Assembly (NCBI RefSeq): GCF_029263155.1 | Contig: NZ_JAJCYB010000035.1 | Location: 1-64,000, forward strand | Reading direction: 5' to 3' | Origin: Pseudonocardia sp. | GTDB lineage: Bacteria; Actinomycetota; Actinomycetes; Mycobacteriales; Pseudonocardiaceae | DNA: 64,000 nt | In this document: positions 38,894 through 49,554 of the stretch, in pieces | Numbering within the stretch: position 1 is the first letter of the stretch | Layout of the letters: each line of letters opens with the position of its first letter | Notes under the pieces: generated by a model | The model's database searches: none | What the model was told of the DNA's origin: nothing | Seen by the model: the letters and a program-made list of their open reading frames with translations, nothing else | Position numbers and translations under genes: made by a program

Positions 38894-39868
38894 ATGGCCT
38901 TTCCCACCCAGCGGCCCCGGCGGATGCGGTCCACCCCCGCCCTGCGGCGGCTCGTCGCCGAGACCGACCTGCGGCCCCGGCACCTCGTGCTGCCCCTGTT
39001 CGTGCGGGAGGGGATCGCCGAGCCGGTCCCGATCACGTCGATGCCCGGCGTCGTGCAGCACACCCGCGACTCGCTGCGCAAGGCGTGCGCGGAGGCCGTC
39101 GCGGCGGGCGTCGGCGGGCTGATGCTGTTCGGCGTGCCGGCCGAACGCGACGCCACCGGCAGCGCGGGGGTCGACCCGGACGGCGTGCTGAACGCGGCAC
39201 TGCGGGAGGTCCGCGCCGAGGTGGGCGACGCAGCGGTGCTGATGGCCGACACCTGCCTCGACGAGTTCACCGACCACGGCCACTGCGGCGTGCTCGATGC
39301 TGCGGGCGCCGTCGACAACGACGCCACGCTCGCCGTCTACGCCGAGATGGCGGTCGCGCAGGCCGCGGCGGGGGCGCACCTGCTCGGACCCAGCGGGATG
39401 ATGGACGGCCAGGTCGGCGCGATCCGCGACGCGCTCGACGCCGCCGGACACGCCGACACCGGGATCCTCGCCTACACCGCCAAGTACGCCTCGGCGTTCT
39501 ACGGGCCGTTCCGGGAGGCCGTCGACTCCCAGCTCACCGGCGACCGCAGGACCTACCAGCAGGACCCGGCCAACGTCCGCGAGTCCCTGCGCGAGCTCGC
39601 GCTGGACCTCGACGAGGGCGCCGACCTGGTGATGGTCAAGCCCGCGATGGCCTACCTGGACGTGCTGCGCGCCGTGGCCGAGGCGGCCGACGTCCCGGTG
39701 GCGGCCTACCAGGTCTCCGGTGAGTACGCGATGGTCGAGGCCGCCGCGGCCAACGGCTGGATCGACCGCGAGCGCGCGATCACCGAGACCCTGACCGCGA
39801 TCCGCCGGGCCGGCGCGGACGTCGTCCTCACCTATTGGGCCACGGAGACCGCGTTGCGCCTGGACTGA
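38894..39868 (+). CDS. hemB: Porphobilinogen synthase (delta-aminolevulinic acid dehydratase)
   Basis: [34 protein letters not shown]...[17 protein letters not shown]...[13 protein letters not shown]. Confidence 0.97.
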   Translation: MAFPTQRPRRMRSTPALRRLVAETDLRPRHLVLPLFVREGIAEPVPITSMPGVVQHTRDSLRKACAEAVAAGVGGLMLFGVPAERDATGSAGVDPDGVLNAALREVRAEVGDAAVLMADTCLDEFTDHGHCGVLDAAGAVDNDATLAVYAEMAVAQAAAGAHLLGPSGMMDGQVGAIRDALDAAGHADTGILAYTAKYASAFYGPFREAVDSQLTGDRRTYQQDPANVRESLRELALDLDEGADLVMVKPAMAYLDVLRAVAEAADVPVAAYQVSGEYAMVEAAAANGWIDRERAITETLTAIRRAGADVVLTYWATETALRLD

Positions 39869-39926
39869 ACGCTGCGCGGGTGTACGCTGCCGCCGCCAGT
39901 GATCGGCACCAGGCTTGAGGAGAACA

Positions 39927-40385
39927 ATGAGTTACGACCCCGCGGGTGGTCAGCAGCCCGGAGGCCAGGGCTGGCAGGGCGGTCAGCCGCCGTACCCGCC
40001 GCCCGGCGGTGGATACGGCCAGCAGCAGCCGGGCGGATGGGGCCCGCCCCCCGGTGGCGGCGCCCCCGGCGGCGGCATGCCCGGTGGGATGCCTGCCCCC
40101 GCCGGCGCCTTCAGCGCCCTCTTCGACTTCAGCTTCAACAGCTTCGCCACGCCCGGCCTGATCAGGCTGATGTACATCGTCGGCACCGTACTGCTCGCGC
40201 TCGGTTGGCTGGGCTTCACCGTCACCGCCTTCGTCGCCCAGGGTGCGCTGGCGGGCATCTTCTCGCTGCTGATCGGCGCGGTCGTCGCGCTGTTCTACCT
40301 GGCCTTCCTCCGAGTGCTGCTGGAGTTCTACTACGCGGTCGTGCGCATGTCCGAGGACATCCACAACCGCCGCGGCAACCCGTAG
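39927..40385 (+). CDS. DUF4282 domain membrane protein with Gly/Pro-rich N-terminus
   Basis: FDFSFNSFATPGLIRLMYIVGTVLLALGWL...RVLLEFYYAVVRMSEDIHN. Confidence 0.85.
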   Translation: MSYDPAGGQQPGGQGWQGGQPPYPPPGGGYGQQQPGGWGPPPGGGAPGGGMPGGMPAPAGAFSALFDFSFNSFATPGLIRLMYIVGTVLLALGWLGFTVTAFVAQGALAGIFSLLIGAVVALFYLAFLRVLLEFYYAVVRMSEDIHNRRGNP

Positions 40386-40442
40386 GGCGGATCCCGGTGC
40401 CCGGCGTGGACAGCGCTCCGCGCCGGGATCTACGGTGACGCC

Positions 40443-41186
40443 GTGACGACACCGCCGGACCCGCAGCAGGGGCAGCCCCCGCCCGGCCAGCAGCCCCCGC
40501 CCTACGGCACGGGCTACGGCGGCGTGCAGTACCCGAACCCGGCCGGACCGGGCGGTCAGCAGCCGGGCGCGCCCTACGGCACCGGGTACGGCGGCGCCCA
40601 GTACCCGAACGCCGCGCCCGATCCGGGTGGGGCACCCTACGGCCAGCCACCGGCCGGCGGGTACCCCTACAACCCGTACTCCCCGTACGGCAGTCCCGCG
40701 GGCCTGGGCGGGAAGGACACCGCACCGGCCGAGCGGCCCACGATCATGATCCTGGGCCTGGTGCTCAAGATCCTCGCGGCGCTGCCGTTCCTGGCCTTCG
40801 GCGTGCTGTTCCTGCTGGCGCCGCTGGACGCCAACACCCTGCCGGCCGAGGTGCTCGACAACCCCCAGCTCGCCGACGCCGGCATCACGACCGAGACGGT
40901 CGTCGGGATCGTCCGGGTGGCCGGGGGCATCTTCGTCGTGCTCGCGCTGCTCTACATCGTGTTCGCGGTGCTCGCGTTCACCGGACGCAACTGGGCGCGG
41001 ATCGTCGTCACCGTCATGACCGTCGGGTTCACCGCGTTCCTGCTGCTCGGGCTGACCGGCGGGGTCAGCGCCAGCGACGTCACGGGCCTGGTGGTCCTGC
41101 TGGCGCTCATCCTCCTGCCGGTCGCCGGGGTGGTCATCCTGTACCTGCCGGCGTCGAACGCGTACTTCTCCGCGATCCGCCGCTGA
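40443..41186 (+). CDS. Membrane protein with PYGTGYGG-repeat N-terminus
   Basis: Repeated [13 protein letters not shown] followed by 4 TM-like segments. Confidence 0.75.
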   Translation: MTTPPDPQQGQPPPGQQPPPYGTGYGGVQYPNPAGPGGQQPGAPYGTGYGGAQYPNAAPDPGGAPYGQPPAGGYPYNPYSPYGSPAGLGGKDTAPAERPTIMILGLVLKILAALPFLAFGVLFLLAPLDANTLPAEVLDNPQLADAGITTETVVGIVRVAGGIFVVLALLYIVFAVLAFTGRNWARIVVTVMTVGFTAFLLLGLTGGVSASDVTGLVVLLALILLPVAGVVILYLPASNAYFSAIRR

Positions 41187-41232
41187 GCGGCCGGACGGGC
41201 TGCGCGACGGCGCGGCTGGAAGACTGGGGGTC

Positions 41233-42537
41233 GTGGCCTCCCGCACTCCTGACCGCTCCGCCGAACTGTTCGCGCGCGCCGGCACCGTCATCCCGGGCGG
41301 GGTGAACTCCCCGGTCCGCGCGTTCACCTCGGTCGGTGGAACCCCCCGTTTCATGGCGTCCGCGCAGGGCCCGTGGCTCACCGACGCCGACGGCAACCGC
41401 TACGTCGACCTGATCTGCTCCTGGGGTCCGATGATCCTCGGGCACGCGCACCCGGCCGTCGTCGACGCCGTGCGCTCAGCCGCCGGGCTGGGCCTCTCCT
41501 TCGGCGCGCCGACCGACGCCGAGATCGAGCTGGCGGAGGCCATCGTCGGCCGGGTGGCTCCCGTCGAGCAGGTGCGGCTGGTCAACTCCGGCACCGAGGC
41601 GACGATGAGCGCGATCCGGCTCGCCCGCGGCATCACGGGCCGGAAGGTGATCGTCAAGTTCGCCGGCTGCTACCACGGGCACGTCGACGCGCTGCTGGCC
41701 CAGGCCGGCTCCGGGGTCGCGACGCTCGGGCTGCCGACGAGCCCGGGCGTCACCGGCGCGCAGGCCGCCGACACCGTGGTGCTGCCCTACAACGACCTCG
41801 ACGCCGTGCGCGCGGTGTTCGCCGAGCGTGGCGCCGAGATCGCGTGCGTCATCACCGAGGCGGCGGCGGGCAACATGGGCGCGATCGCGCCCGCGCCCGG
41901 GTTCAACGCCGGGCTGCGCGACGTCTGCCACTCCCACGGCGCGCTGCTCGTCGTCGACGAGGTGATGACGGGCTTCCGGGTGTCGCACTCGGGCTGGTAC
42001 GGCCTCGACGGGGTCGCCGGGGACCTCTACACGTTCGGCAAGGTGATGTCCGGGGGGCTCCCGGCCGCGGCGTTCGGCGGACCCGCGTCGCTGATGGCGC
42101 ACCTCGCGCCGGCCGGGCCGGTGTACCAGGCGGGCACCCTGTCCGGGAACCCGGTCGCCGTCGCCGCGGGTCTGGCGACGCTGCGCACCGCCGACGACGC
42201 CGTCTACGCCACCCTCGACGCCAACGCGAAGCGCCTGGGCACGATGCTCGGCGACGCCCTCGCCGCCGCGGGGGTGCCGCACCGCGTGCAGTACGCGGGG
42301 TCGATGCTCTCGGTGTTCTTCGCCGAGGGGCAGGTGCACGACTACGCCGCCGCCCAGGCCGCCGCCACCTGGCGCTTCCCCGCGTTCTTCCACGCGCTGC
42401 TCGACCGCGGGGTGTACGCCCCGCCCAGCGCGTTCGAGGCCTGGTTCGTCTCCGCCGCGCTCGACGACGCGTGCTGGGAGACGATCGAGGCCGCGCTGCC
42501 GGCGGCCGCGCGCGCCGCGGCGGAGGCCACCCCGTGA
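41233..42537 (+). CDS. hemL: Glutamate-1-semialdehyde 2,1-aminomutase
   Basis: [23 protein letters not shown]...[18 protein letters not shown]. Confidence 0.97.
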   Translation: MASRTPDRSAELFARAGTVIPGGVNSPVRAFTSVGGTPRFMASAQGPWLTDADGNRYVDLICSWGPMILGHAHPAVVDAVRSAAGLGLSFGAPTDAEIELAEAIVGRVAPVEQVRLVNSGTEATMSAIRLARGITGRKVIVKFAGCYHGHVDALLAQAGSGVATLGLPTSPGVTGAQAADTVVLPYNDLDAVRAVFAERGAEIACVITEAAAGNMGAIAPAPGFNAGLRDVCHSHGALLVVDEVMTGFRVSHSGWYGLDGVAGDLYTFGKVMSGGLPAAAFGGPASLMAHLAPAGPVYQAGTLSGNPVAVAAGLATLRTADDAVYATLDANAKRLGTMLGDALAAAGVPHRVQYAGSMLSVFFAEGQVHDYAAAQAAATWRFPAFFHALLDRGVYAPPSAFEAWFVSAALDDACWETIEAALPAAARAAAEATP

Positions 42538-43163
42538 CGACCACGACCGTGCACCTCCTGCGACACGGCGAGGTGCACAACCCCGGCGGCATCCTCTACG
42601 GCCGCCTGCCCGGGTTCCGGCTCTCCGAGAACGGCCGCCACCAGGCCGAGCTGGTCGCGAAGGCGCTGACCGACGCGGACCTCGGCGCGGTCGTCGCGTC
42701 GCCGATGCAGCGCGCGCAGGAGACGGCGGCTCCGATCGCCGACGCCCACGGGCTGGAGGTCGGCACCGACGACGGCCTGATCGAGGCGGCGAACCGGTTC
42801 GAGGGGGAGCGGGTGGCGGTCGGTGACGGCGCGCTGCGGGTGCCCCGGCACTGGCCGAAGCTGCGCGACCCGTTCACGCCGTCGTGGGGCGAGCCCTACC
42901 TGCGGATCGCGCACCGCATGCTCGGGGCCGTGCACCGCGCACGGGAGCTGGCGCCCGGGCGCGAGGTGCTGTGCGTGTCGCACCAGCTGCCGATCTGGAC
43001 GGTGCGCCGCTTCGTCACCGGGCAGCGGCTGTGGCACGACCCGCGCAAGCGGCAGTGCGGCCTGGCCTCGCTCACGTCGTTCGTCTTCGCCGACGGCGAG
43101 CTGACGCAGATCCGCTACTCGGAGCCGGCCGGTGCGAGCGACCCGCGGCGGACCGGGGCATGA
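42534..43163 (+). CDS. Histidine phosphatase family protein
   Basis: [30 protein letters not shown]. Confidence 0.92.
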   Translation: MTTTTVHLLRHGEVHNPGGILYGRLPGFRLSENGRHQAELVAKALTDADLGAVVASPMQRAQETAAPIADAHGLEVGTDDGLIEAANRFEGERVAVGDGALRVPRHWPKLRDPFTPSWGEPYLRIAHRMLGAVHRARELAPGREVLCVSHQLPIWTVRRFVTGQRLWHDPRKRQCGLASLTSFVFADGELTQIRYSEPAGASDPRRTGA

Positions 43164-43732
43164 GGCGGCTGGCCATCGCGCTCGCCGTGGTCGTGCTGCT
43201 GGCCGGGTGCTCGACCAGCCAGGACGCGGTGGCCACGGGTGGGGAGTTCACGTTCGTCGCGCCCGGCGGGCAGACGACCATCACCTACGACCCGCCCGCC
43301 GACCGTGGCCGGGTCAGCGACATCCGCGGCGAGAGCCTGTTGCGGCCGGGGGAGACCGTCGGGCTGGAGGACTACGCGGGTCAGGTCGTGGTGCTCAACA
43401 TCTGGGGGTCCTGGTGCGGTCCGTGTCGTGAGGAGGTCCCCGACCTGCAGTTCGTGCAGGACTCCGTCGACGGCGTCGCGGTACTGGGGATCGACGTCCG
43501 CGACGTGCGGGAGGCCGCCACCGACTTCCTGGTCGACCGTGGCGTCACCTACGACTCGATCTTCGACTTCCCGGGCCGCACGCTGGTGGCGCTGTCGGGC
43601 TACCCCCGCAACACCACCCCGTCCACGCTGGTGCTCGACAAGCAGCACCGGGTGGCGGCGGTGTACCTGACCCAGATCCGGGTGGCCGAGCTGATCCCGC
43701 TGGTGCAGCGGCTGGCCGCCGAACCCGGCTGA
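43160..43732 (+). CDS. TlpA/ResA-like thioredoxin lipoprotein
   Basis: Lipobox LLAGC; VVVLNIWGSWCGPCREEVPDL. Confidence 0.93.
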   Translation: MRRLAIALAVVVLLAGCSTSQDAVATGGEFTFVAPGGQTTITYDPPADRGRVSDIRGESLLRPGETVGLEDYAGQVVVLNIWGSWCGPCREEVPDLQFVQDSVDGVAVLGIDVRDVREAATDFLVDRGVTYDSIFDFPGRTLVALSGYPRNTTPSTLVLDKQHRVAAVYLTQIRVAELIPLVQRLAAEPG

Positions 43733-43771
43733 CGGCCGTCGCCTCGCGGCGATCCGGACCGGCGGTCCGCA

Positions 43772-43784
43772 CTACATGCTGTAG
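43772..43784. promoter_or_regulatory. CTACA-TGC-TGTAG inverted repeat upstream of ccdA
   Basis: Perfect 5-bp arms; resembles BlaI/CopY half-sites TACA/TGTA. Confidence 0.35.
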
Positions 43785-43829
43785 AACCCGGCGCGCGGTG
43801 CGCGCGGTGCGCGGCATACCCTGACCGTG

Positions 43830-44606
43830 ATGGACCCTTCGACCACCCTCGCGGTCTCCGGCCCGCTGCTGGTCGCGGCCGCCGTGGCCGTGCTGGCGGG
43901 CGCGGTGAGCTTCGCGTCGCCGTGTGTCGTGCCGCTGGTCCCGGGCTACCTCGCCTACATGGCCGGGCTGGTGGGCGCCGACGCCCCGCCGGTCACCGCG
44001 GCCGAGGCGCAGCGGGCGCGCCGCGGGCGCTGGCGGGTGGCCGGGGCGGCCGCGCTGTTCGTCGCCGGGTTCACCGTGGTGTTCGGGGCGATCCTGGTCG
44101 GGGTCGTCTGGCTGGCCGACACGCTCGTCGCGAACGAGGCGGTGCTGCAGCGCGCGGGCGGGGTCGTGATGATCGCGATGGGGCTGGCCTTCGTGGGGCT
44201 GATCCCCGTGTTGCAGAACGAGCGCCGCGTGCACTGGGTGCCGCGCGCCGGGCTCTGGGGCGCGCCGCTGCTGGGTGCGGTGTTCGGGCTGGGCTGGATC
44301 CCGTGCATCGGTCCGACGCTCGCCGGGGTCGTCGCGGTCGCCGCGGGCACCGGGGGCGGGTCGCTGCGCGGCGTGGTGCTGACACTCGCCTACTGCGCGG
44401 GTCTCGGGCTGCCGTTCGTGCTGATCGCGCTGGGTGCCGCGCGCGCGGTGCGGGCGCTGGGCTGGCTGCGCCGCAACACCCGCCGCATCCAGATCGGCGG
44501 CGGCGTGCTGATGGTCGCCGTGGGCGTCCTGCTGCTGACCGGGCTGTGGGGCGGGATGCTCGCCCAGCTCCAGGTCTCCGTCGCCGGCTTCACCCCGGTG
44601 CTGTGA
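43830..44606 (+). CDS. ccdA: Cytochrome c biogenesis protein CcdA
   Basis: AGAVSFASPCVVPLVPGYLAYMAG...FGLGWIPCIGPTLAGV. Confidence 0.94.
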   Translation: MDPSTTLAVSGPLLVAAAVAVLAGAVSFASPCVVPLVPGYLAYMAGLVGADAPPVTAAEAQRARRGRWRVAGAAALFVAGFTVVFGAILVGVVWLADTLVANEAVLQRAGGVVMIAMGLAFVGLIPVLQNERRVHWVPRAGLWGAPLLGAVFGLGWIPCIGPTLAGVVAVAAGTGGGSLRGVVLTLAYCAGLGLPFVLIALGAARAVRALGWLRRNTRRIQIGGGVLMVAVGVLLLTGLWGGMLAQLQVSVAGFTPVL

Positions 44607-44613
44607 GGGCGGC

Positions 44614-46245
44614 GTGACCCAGACCCCGACACGCCCGCACGCAGACCCCGACTCGCGCGCACGGAAACCCCGACTCACGGAGGGGTGGGCGGGTGTGCGC
44701 AACGCGTGGCGCACGCTCACCTCGATGCGCACCGCACTGGTGTTGCTGTTCCTGCTCGCGCTGGCCGCGCTGCCCGGGGCGCTGCTGCCCCAGCGCTCGC
44801 TCAACCAGCGCCTCGTGGACGACTACTTCGCCCAGTACCCGCAACTGGCCCCGCTGCTGGACCGGGTGGGTGCGTTCGACGTCTTCGCCGCCCCGTGGTT
44901 CGCCGCGATCTACCTGCTGCTGATGGTGTCGCTCGTCGGTTGCGTGCTGCCCCGCACCGTCGACGACGCCCGCGCGCTGCGGGCGGTCCCCGTCGCCACC
45001 CCGCGCAACCTCGCCCGCCTGCCCCACCACGGCCGCGCGGTCCTCGACTCCGACGTCGACGACGCCGCGGCCGCGGTGCGCGGCAGGCTGCGTGGCTGGC
45101 GGGTCGCCGAACGCACCGAGGACGGCGGCGTCCGCACGATCAGCGCCGAGAAGGGCTACCTCCGCGAGGTCGGCAACCTGGTGTTCCACCTCTCGCTCGT
45201 CGGGCTGCTGCTCGGGTTCGCGGCCGGCAAGCTGTTCGGCTACGAGGGCCAGGTCATCGTGCTCAGCAACGGCGGCCAGTTCTGCAACACCGGCATCCTG
45301 GGCTACGACTCGTTCCGGGCCGGCATCCGGGTCGACGGCACCGAGCTGCACCCGTTCTGCGTGCGCGTCGACGGCTTCTCCGCCGAGTACCTGCCCACCG
45401 GCCAGGCCGACCGCTTCGACGCGGCGCTGAGCTACCAGACCGGCGCGGACCTGGCGGCCGGTCGCGTCGAACAGTGGCGCTCGTTCCCGCTCGCGGTGAA
45501 CAACCCGCTGCGTGTCGACGGCGCCCGCGTCTACCTGCTCGGCCACGGCTACGCGCCGATCTTCACGGTCACGTTCCCGAACGGCGAGCAGCGCACCGGC
45601 GACATCCAGTGGCGGCCCGTCGACCTGACCACCCTGCTGTCGGAGGGCGCCACCAAGTTCGAGCCGCCCGGCGTCACCGACGACGAGCAGCGGCGCACCG
45701 GCCAGCTCGCGATCACCGGGCTGCTGGCTCCCACGACGTCCGGCGGCGACGTGGTCACCTCGGTGTTCCCCGAGGCGCGTGACCCCGAGGTGGCGGTCGA
45801 CGTGCTGCGCGGCGACCTGGGCCTCGACGACGGCCGCGGGCAGTCCATCTTCGAGATCGACCAGGCCAAGGTCGACTCCGGGGAACTGGTGAGGGTGGCG
45901 CGGGCCAACCTGGTGCCGGGGCAGGAGCTCGCCCTCGACGACGGCACGGTCGTGCGGTTCGACGGCCTGCGCGACTGGGTGAACCTGCAGATCAGCCACG
46001 ATCCCGGGCAGGTGTACGTGCTCGGTTTCGCGGTGACGATGCTGCTCGGGCTCGGGGCGTCGCTCGGGGTGCGGCGGCGCCGGTTCTGGGCCCGCCTCAC
46101 CCCGTCCGAGCGGCCCGGAACTACCGTGGTGGAGCTCGGCGGGCTCGCCCGGACCGACCGCGCCGGCTACGGCGAGGAGTTCGACCGCCTCCGCGCGGAG
46201 GTGCTGCGTGATCCCCAGACCGACCGTTCGGAGAAGGACAGCTGA
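44614..46245 (+). CDS. resB: Cytochrome c biogenesis protein ResB
   Basis: LTSMRTALVLLFLLALAALPGALLPQRSLN...LVFHLSLVGLLLGFAAGKLFGYEG. Confidence 0.94.
   Translation: MTQTPTRPHADPDSRARKPRLTEGWAGVRNAWRTLTSMRTALVLLFLLALAALPGALLPQRSLNQRLVDDYFAQYPQLAPLLDRVGAFDVFAAPWFAAIYLLLMVSLVGCVLPRTVDDARALRAVPVATPRNLARLPHHGRAVLDSDVDDAAAAVRGRLRGWRVAERTEDGGVRTISAEKGYLREVGNLVFHLSLVGLLLGFAAGKLFGYEGQVIVLSNGGQFCNTGILGYDSFRAGIRVDGTELHPFCVRVDGFSAEYLPTGQADRFDAALSYQTGADLAAGRVEQWRSFPLAVNNPLRVDGARVYLLGHGYAPIFTVTFPNGEQRTGDIQWRPVDLTTLLSEGATKFEPPGVTDDEQRRTGQLAITGLLAPTTSGGDVVTSVFPEARDPEVAVDVLRGDLGLDDGRGQSIFEIDQAKVDSGELVRVARANLVPGQELALDDGTVVRFDGLRDWVNLQISHDPGQVYVLGFAVTMLLGLGASLGVRRRRFWARLTPSERPGTTVVELGGLARTDRAGYGEEFDRLRAEVLRDPQTDRSEKDS
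44620..44685 (+). repeat. ~22-bp tandem repeat (3 units) in the resB N-terminal codons
   Basis: CAGACCCCGACACGCCCGCACG / CAGACCCCGACTCGCGCGCACG / GAAACCCCGACTCACGGAGGGG. Confidence 0.75.
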
Positions 46246-47147
46246 TGCCCACCGAGCTCGCCCTCTACAGCGACCGCCTGTTCATGGCCGCGCTGGCCGT
46301 GTACGTGCTGGCGATGGTGCTGCACGCCGTCGAGATGGCGGCGGTGCGCTCGGCCGCTCCCGCCCTGGTGGGAGCGGGCGGCCCGCAGACCCCCGGGGAA
46401 CGACCCCGCAGCGATCGCTTCGGGCGCATGGCCGTGTCGCTGACCGTGCTGGGGGTGCTGCTGCACGCGGCGTCGATCGTCGGCCGCGGCCTGGCGGCCG
46501 GGCGCTGGCCGCTGGGCAACATGTACGAGTTCATCTCGGCGATCTGCCTGTTCGCGGTGGGGGCCTGGCTCGTGGTGCTGTACCGCGCGAAGGGCGTCCG
46601 CACCGTCGGGCCGTTCGTGCTGGTGCCGGTGGCGATCCTGATGATCGTGGCCCTGCGCGGCGTGTACACCGACGTGGCGCCCGTGCAGCCCGCACTGCAG
46701 TCCTACTGGCTGGTCATCCACGTCACCACGATCAGCATCTCCTCGGGGCTGCTGCTGGTGCCCGGCGTCGCGAGCCTGCTGTTCCTGCTGTGCCGGTCCG
46801 GGAGGCTGCCCGCATTCGCCGACCGGCTGCCCGCGGCCGACGCGCTCGACCGGCTGGCGTACCGCGTGACGATCGTCGCGTTCCCGCTGTTCACGTTCGC
46901 GGTCATCACCGGTGCCATCTGGGCCGAGGCGGCGTGGGGCCGGTTCTGGGGCTGGGACCCCAAGGAGACCGTGGCCTTCGTCTCGTGGGTCGTCTACGCC
47001 GCCTACCTGCACGCCCGCGCCACCGCCGGGTGGCGCGCCGAGCGTGCCGCGTGGATCAACGTGGCGGGCTTCGCCACGATGGTGTTCAACCTGTTCTTCA
47101 TCAACCTCGTCGTCGCGGGCCTGCACTCCTACGCCGGGGTCGGCTGA
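46245..47147 (+). CDS. ccsB: Cytochrome c biogenesis protein CcsB/CcsA (ResC)
   Basis: PLGNMYEFISAICLF...WGWDPKETVAFVSWVVYAAYLHAR. Confidence 0.95.
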   Translation: MPTELALYSDRLFMAALAVYVLAMVLHAVEMAAVRSAAPALVGAGGPQTPGERPRSDRFGRMAVSLTVLGVLLHAASIVGRGLAAGRWPLGNMYEFISAICLFAVGAWLVVLYRAKGVRTVGPFVLVPVAILMIVALRGVYTDVAPVQPALQSYWLVIHVTTISISSGLLLVPGVASLLFLLCRSGRLPAFADRLPAADALDRLAYRVTIVAFPLFTFAVITGAIWAEAAWGRFWGWDPKETVAFVSWVVYAAYLHARATAGWRAERAAWINVAGFATMVFNLFFINLVVAGLHSYAGVG

Positions 47148-47253
47148 GGTTCCACCACCCGTACGCGCCTCGACCGAGGCGAGTCACGCGACTACCGTCG
47201 GCGTCCGTGGCAGGGTTGGACGGTCGACGCGGAGGGTTCGGCGGGAAGAGTTG

Positions 47254-48630
47254 ATGACAGAGCGTGATTCCGGCGACGGGGACTACCCCGACGGCTCGGT
47301 GGGCCGCTACGTCCGCGAGCAGTGGGGCGCGGCTCCGGCCCCTCGCAAGACCCGCCCGTACGTGGCACCCGTGCAGTCGGACGACGCCGGCGGCGGTGCG
47401 GCCGGGGTCGACTCGTCGCTCCCGCTGCGCCCGGCCGACCGCGCGCCGCACGGGCCCGCGGAACGGCCCGCCGACGCGGCCGTCCGGGCGGAGCCGGGAC
47501 GGGACGCGACCGCACCGGTACCGCCGCCGCGCGCCGAACCGGACCCACCCGTCCCGCCGCCCGCCGCCCCGGTGCCCGCCCCGCAGACCGTGAACGGCGC
47601 CGCCGGGCACGCTCCCCGGACACCGCCGCGCGGTGCGGGCTGGACCGACCCCGGCGCGGTCGCCGCGCAACAGGCCCAGCAGGCGCGCAGCAGCGGAGCG
47701 GAGCGGCCTACCGACCTGTCTTCGGCGCGGCTGCTGCGGCCCAGCAAGCGGCCGCCACAGTCCGGTTGGCGGCGGCTGGTCTACGTGCTGTCCGGTCGCC
47801 TGATCAACCCCGGGGAGAGCCCGTCGGACGTGCGGCGCCGCGAGCTCACCGTGCGCGTCAACCAGCCCCTGCTGGGCTGCTACAAGATCGGGGTGCTGAG
47901 CCTGAAGGGCGGCGTCGGCAAGACGACGATGACGGCGACCCTCGGCGCCACCTTCGCATCGCTGCGCGGCGACCGGGTGGTGGCCGTCGACGCCAACCCC
48001 GACCGCGGCACGCTGAGCCAGAAGATCCCCCTCGAGACCAGCGCCACCGTGCGCAACCTGCTGCGTGACGCCCAGCGCGTGCGCCGCTACACCGACGTGC
48101 GGGCCTACACCTCGCAGGGCCCGTCGCGGTTGGAGGTGCTGGCCAGCGAGCAGGACCCGGCCGTGTCGGAGGCGTTCAGCGAGGACGACTACCGCCGGAC
48201 CGTCAACCTGCTGGAGCACTTCTACAACATCGTGCTCACCGACTGCGGCACCGGCCTGATGCACTCGGCCATGTACGGGGTGCTGGGGGTGGCCGACCAG
48301 CTGATCATCGTGTCGTCCAGCTCGATCGACGGGGCGCGCAGCGCGTCGGCGACCATGGACTGGCTCGACGCCCACGGGCACGGCGACCTCGTGCGCAACG
48401 CGGTGGCCGTGGTCAACAACGTGAGCCGTTCGTCGGGCGGGGTGGACCTGGACCGGGTGGCGGAGCACTTCGCGGCCCGGTGCCGCGAGGTGGTGCGCAT
48501 CCCGTTCGACGCGCACCTGCAGGAGGGCGCCGAGGTCGACCTCGACCGCCTCGATCCGGCGACCCGGCTGGCGCTGCTGGAACTCGCCGCGGCGGTGGCC
48601 GACGCGTTCGCGTCGGCCCACACCCCGTAG
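47254..48630 (+). CDS. MinD/ParA-like ATPase with Pro-rich disordered N-terminus
   Basis: IGVLSLKGGVGKTTMTATLGATFASLRGDRVVAVDANPDRGTLSQK. Confidence 0.92.
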   Translation: MTERDSGDGDYPDGSVGRYVREQWGAAPAPRKTRPYVAPVQSDDAGGGAAGVDSSLPLRPADRAPHGPAERPADAAVRAEPGRDATAPVPPPRAEPDPPVPPPAAPVPAPQTVNGAAGHAPRTPPRGAGWTDPGAVAAQQAQQARSSGAERPTDLSSARLLRPSKRPPQSGWRRLVYVLSGRLINPGESPSDVRRRELTVRVNQPLLGCYKIGVLSLKGGVGKTTMTATLGATFASLRGDRVVAVDANPDRGTLSQKIPLETSATVRNLLRDAQRVRRYTDVRAYTSQGPSRLEVLASEQDPAVSEAFSEDDYRRTVNLLEHFYNIVLTDCGTGLMHSAMYGVLGVADQLIIVSSSSIDGARSASATMDWLDAHGHGDLVRNAVAVVNNVSRSSGGVDLDRVAEHFAARCREVVRIPFDAHLQEGAEVDLDRLDPATRLALLELAAAVADAFASAHTP

Positions 48631-48637
48631 GCCCGGG

Positions 48638-48850
48638 TCAGGCGGGCGGATCGTCCTGACGTCGCACGCGCTCGTCGAGCTGGCGCAGGAAATCGGGATC
48701 GTCGTCCGGCCCGCTCACCCGCGCCCGGCTGGGACCGGGTGCCTGGGGACCGCGGTCGCCCGGACCGTCACCGGGCATCGCGCTCATCGCCTTCCACAGC
48801 ACGAGCGCGATGACCGCGGCGCCGACCAATGCGATGAGGAACAACATCAC
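48638..48850 (-). CDS. Small single-TM hypothetical protein
   Basis: MMLFLIALVGAAVIALVLWKAMSAMPGDG. Confidence 0.65.
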   Translation of the reverse strand: MMLFLIALVGAAVIALVLWKAMSAMPGDGPGDRGPQAPGPSRARVSGPDDDPDFLRQLDERVRRQDDPPA

Positions 48851-48912
48851 ACCACCTCCGCCGTCGAGATTAGCGGAGACCAGGCGTGCTCGGCGTCAAG
48901 TACGCCGGTCGG

Positions 48913-49131
48913 TCAGCCGTGCGTGGGGGGTAGCGTCGCCTCGCTGGTGAGGTCGGCGAGCAGGCTGCGGACCTCGGACTCGCGGAACCGCCGGTGCCCG
49001 CCGGGGGTGCGGATGGAGCCGATCCGGCCGGCCGAGGCCCACCGGGTGACGGTCTTGGGGTCGACGCGGAACAGGCCCGCGACCTCGCCCGGGGTGAGCA
49101 ACCGCTCATCGCTGCTGCTGGGTGCTGCCAT
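48913..49131 (-). CDS. bldC: BldC-family MerR-like DNA-binding protein
   Basis: LLTPGEVAGLFRVDPKTVTRWASAGRIGSIRTPGGHRRFRESEVRSLL. Confidence 0.95.
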   Translation of the reverse strand: MAAPSSSDERLLTPGEVAGLFRVDPKTVTRWASAGRIGSIRTPGGHRRFRESEVRSLLADLTSEATLPPTHG

Positions 49132-49271
49132 GTCGTGCCTCCTGACGGGATTTCCGTGCCATCGTGACACTCGGGACCCCGAGTACTCGAACGGTTGTCC
49201 GGAGGTAATGGGAACGCAAAGGACGAATCGGACGCTGCGTCACCGTCGCGCACGGGCCGTAGCCTGGGGGC

Positions 49272-49553
49272 ATGACCTCCACGCCGCCACCGGGGCCGGG
49301 GCTGCTGCCGACCGTCGTGCTCTACACACTGGCCCGGCTCGGGCTCGTCGCCGTCATCACGCTCGTGCTCACCCTGTTCGGGGTGCCGGCGATCATCGCG
49401 GTGCTGGTGGCCCTGATCGTCGCGCTACCGCTGTCGATGGTGCTGTTCCGCGGCATGCGGTCCCGACTGGATGCCGCGATCGCCGAGACCACCCGTCGCC
49501 GCGCCGTCGAGCGGGAGGCGTTGCGGGCCCGGCTGCGGGGCGAGGCGGAGTAG
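49272..49553 (+). CDS. DUF4229-type small membrane protein
   Basis: VVLYTLARLGLVAVITLVLTLFGVPAIIAVLVALIVALPLSMVLFR. Confidence 0.8.
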   Translation: MTSTPPPGPGLLPTVVLYTLARLGLVAVITLVLTLFGVPAIIAVLVALIVALPLSMVLFRGMRSRLDAAIAETTRRRAVEREALRARLRGEAE

Positions 49554-49554
49554 C

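Noticed and set aside
44620-44685. Possible CRISPR array
   Set aside because: Only about 3 contiguous 22-bp units with no spacers and no cas genes.
49169-49184. ACTCGG-GACC-CCGAGT dyad upstream of bldC
   Set aside because: Short arms expected by chance at this GC content, and BldC is known to bind direct repeats rather than palindromes.
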